DNA from: Robiginitalea myxolifaciens
GTDB taxonomy: Bacteria; Bacteroidota; Bacteroidia; Flavobacteriales; Flavobacteriaceae
DNA: 64,000 nt
Reading direction: 5' to 3'
Assembly (NCBI RefSeq): GCF_900115205.1
Contig: NZ_FOYQ01000002.1
Location: 1,240,001-1,304,000, forward strand
Shown one piece after another: positions 62,234 through 64,000 of this stretch; position 1 is the stretch's first letter; the number at the start of each line of letters is the position of its first letter. Both the position numbers and the translations under genes were made by a program. The notes under the pieces are model-generated. The model did not search any database. It was not told the origin of the DNA and saw nothing but the letters and a program-made list of their open reading frames with translations.

Positions 62234-63139
62234 TTAACTTGTGCCTTTTAGATCGCGCTCTTTTAAAAAACGTCTCAGGGTGTCTTCCAGCGGATCACCC
62301 ATCCGGAATAAGTAATACCCTATCCCAAGATTTAAAAGAGTGGACCGCATTTGCTCCATATCGGAATGTATACGCTCCAAATAAGCTTTCCGCGCCTTTC
62401 CCGGATCTACTTCAACCCGCATTCCGGTTTCTAAATCTTCGAACATGAGGGGCTGCTTATGTGAAAACTCGAGTTCTTCCTTACCCATGATACGACACAC
62501 GACCACTTCGTTTCGAGGGGATTTCAAGCTGCGTATAAATTCCAATAGCTCTCCTTCTTCCTGATAAAAGTCTGTAAAAAATAAAATCAACTCCCGGCCA
62601 TCTCCTCCCGACAATTGCCGGGCAACCCGATCGCGCTGCGGCCATGTTCCTCCAGGCTCCATTCCCACCAAAGTCGTGAGCAACCGGTTGAACTGGCGAC
62701 CGCCAGTTCGCGGATACAAGGCAGCCTGCTGCTCCTTACCAATGGCATAAAGTCCAATTGAATCGCCTTGTTTCTGAACTGTGTACGCCAGGATGGCTAC
62801 CAGGGCACGCACGTATTCCCACTTGGATAGTTTATTTTCCCGATGCAGCATGGAAGCACTGGCATCGAGTACAAATTTTACAGTAACCAGGCTCTCCCGT
62901 TCACTTTCCTTGATAAAGTAGCGTTCGGAACGCGCCAACATTTTCCAGTCCAGCAAGCGCGGGTCGTCTCCGGGTTGGTAGGCTCGGTACTGACTGAACT
63001 CCATCCCCGGGGCAGGACGGACACTGCGAATTAATCCTGGGTTTATGGTATCTGAAATTACCCGCGCCAACAGTTGCAGGCCAGCTACGGACCCCAGTAA
63101 TTCTGGTGTAAGAAGCTCCTGTTGTGCGCTTGTTGCCAC
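62234..63139 (-). CDS. DUF58 protein of the MoxR operon
   Basis: 301 residues starting at GTG 63139. DUF58 motif GMEFSQYRAYQPGDDPRLLDWKMLARSERYFIKESERE is followed by a vWA-like part VKFVLDASASMLHRENK (MIDAS DASAS present) and ILFFTDFYQEEGELL. DUF58/MoxR pairs act in envelope or chaperone-type processes. Its start is 3 bases after the moxR stop. The GTG start is forced by context: no ATG nearby upstream. Confidence 0.92.
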   Translation of the reverse strand: MATSAQQELLTPELLGSVAGLQLLARVISDTINPGLIRSVRPAPGMEFSQYRAYQPGDDPRLLDWKMLARSERYFIKESERESLVTVKFVLDASASMLHRENKLSKWEYVRALVAILAYTVQKQGDSIGLYAIGKEQQAALYPRTGGRQFNRLLTTLVGMEPGGTWPQRDRVARQLSGGDGRELILFFTDFYQEEGELLEFIRSLKSPRNEVVVCRIMGKEELEFSHKQPLMFEDLETGMRVEVDPGKARKAYLERIHSDMEQMRSTLLNLGIGYYLFRMGDPLEDTLRRFLKERDLKGTS

Positions 63140-63142
63140 TGC

Positions 63143-64000
63143 TTATCCCTTTTTTAGCGCTGTAGCAGCCAAAATTTCCCGGGTAACCGCATCAGCATCT
63201 ACCCCTTCCGCTTCGGCACGGAAATTTACCAGTACCCGGTGGCGGAATACCGGACCAGCTACCGCTTTGAGATCCTCGGGATGCACGGCCATGCGACCTT
63301 GCAACAGGGCATTGGCCTTAGCGGTAAGGATCATGGCCTGACCGGCACGCGGTCCCGCACCCCAGTCTACCCATTTCCGAACAAATTCCACGGAAGAGTC
63401 TGCCGGTCGGGTGGCGCGCACCAATTCACTCACATAAGAAACCAGGGCATCGCTAATGCTTACCTCTCGCACCAACTCCTGCAGGCGAAGAATATCGGCG
63501 GCGCTAATGACTTTCTTCAATTCGGTAGCCTTTGTACCTGTTGTAGCCTTGAGGATCGCAGTTTCTTCCCCAGCTGTGGGATAGCCGATCTTGATGTACA
63601 AGAGGAAGCGATCCTGCTGCGCTTCGGGTAGCACAAAGGTCCCCGATTGCTCGATAGGGTTCTGGGTAGCCAGGATAAAGAATGGCCGCTCCAGGGGATA
63701 GGTCTGATCTCCGTAGGTTACGGAGTATTCCTGCATCGCCTCGAGCAGGGCAGCCTGGGTCTTGGGTGGTGTCCGGTTTATCTCATCGGCCAGGACAATA
63801 TTGGCAAAAATCGGCCCCTTGTTAAACTTAAAAAACTTCTTACCCGTGCTGTGGTCTTCCTCCAGAATTTCCGTTCCCAGAATATCGGTAGGCATTAAAT
63901 CCGGAGTAAACTGAATCCTCTTGAATTTCAGGTCTACGGCTTCTGCAAGGGTTCGGATCATCAGGGTCTTGGCCAGTCCGGGCACCCCTTCCAGCAGGGC
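63143..64000 (-). CDS. moxR: MoxR-family AAA+ ATPase, 5' end cut by window
   Basis: 285 residues in view. The frame stays open to the window edge; the visible part begins inside the Walker A motif (LLEGVPGLAKT, where the only Met candidate is an internal GTG). Walker B NIVLADEINRTPPKTQAALLEAMQE and sensor-1 FFILATQNPIEQSGTF are typical, as are TDILGTEILEEDHSTG and the C-terminal helical domain. MoxR is a chaperone-like ATPase that works with vWA/DUF58 partners; all of those follow in one operon here. Confidence 0.95.
   Translation of the reverse strand, partial: ALLEGVPGLAKTLMIRTLAEAVDLKFKRIQFTPDLMPTDILGTEILEEDHSTGKKFFKFNKGPIFANIVLADEINRTPPKTQAALLEAMQEYSVTYGDQTYPLERPFFILATQNPIEQSGTFVLPEAQQDRFLLYIKIGYPTAGEETAILKATTGTKATELKKVISAADILRLQELVREVSISDALVSYVSELVRATRPADSSVEFVRKWVDWGAGPRAGQAMILTAKANALLQGRMAVHPEDLKAVAGPVFRHRVLVNFRAEAEGVDADAVTREILAATALKKG

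Overview
The window looks like chromosomal DNA from a marine Flavobacteriaceae member (Bacteroidota), perhaps near Robiginitalea or Muricauda. The basis is gene content and synteny (GldJ next to MurF, PorV, an Hpt-Adk fusion, split PDH E1alpha/E2 genes, a PafA-type phosphatase, DUF5723 and DUF1569 proteins), promoters of the Bacteroidota TAnnTTTG type, and scarce Shine-Dalgarno sequences. Base composition looks near 50% GC. No insertion sequence, phage, CRISPR or rRNA was seen. The rarA gene at the left edge and the moxR gene at the right edge are cut by the window.

Layout. 1-6.7 kb: rarA, a secreted acidic protein, a DUF5723 barrel/lipoprotein pair, and a radC - NodB-like - HAD phosphatase operon. 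6.7-14.5 kb: DUF1569, then the minus-strand hpt/adk - obg - mpl operon, divergent from purK - purE - M3 peptidase. 14.5-23.8 kb: periplasmic rhodanese, an ECF sigma/ZAS anti-sigma pair, a UbiA-like membrane protein, gcvP, a glycosyltransferase, a PafA-like phosphatase and an MlaEF-type ABC pair. 23.8-32.1 kb: a long minus-strand run (cdd, pdhA, pdhC, M28 peptidase, SDR, SprT-like, mannose-1-phosphate guanylyltransferase, DUF389). 32.2-36.8 kb: porV divergent from gldJ - murF, the type IX secretion/gliding locus, without porU between them. 36.9-45.4 kb: a zinc-ribbon membrane protein, a hairpin-rich gap, tRNA-Val, a GH32 lipoprotein, a large plug-like secreted protein, DUF3052, and a dienelactone hydrolase - amidohydrolase - aldose epimerase operon of exported enzymes.

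45.5-56.0 kb is the most unusual region. Two class III nucleotide cyclases (a 1126-residue TPR-kinase-receiver-cyclase and a membrane-anchored cyclase) flank nifJ, osmC and a sigma-54 activator that begins with a CRP-like cyclic-nucleotide domain. Between the activator gene and osmC lie a -24-like sigma-54 promoter and two copies of TTACGA-N4-TCGTAA placed as an enhancer would be. The NifJ protein keeps the pyruvate/TPP pocket and both ferredoxin-type clusters, but by alignment from memory it lacks three of the four cysteines that hold the TPP-proximal cluster. I infer a cyclic-nucleotide-controlled, sigma-54-dependent redox module built around an altered PFOR-like enzyme.

56.0-64.0 kb: a small lipoprotein, a GNAT acetyltransferase, and a tight MoxR - DUF58 - BatA-domain - DUF4175-like - amidotransferase-like operon, a Bat-type envelope module whose BatA-domain protein lacks a recognisable MIDAS.
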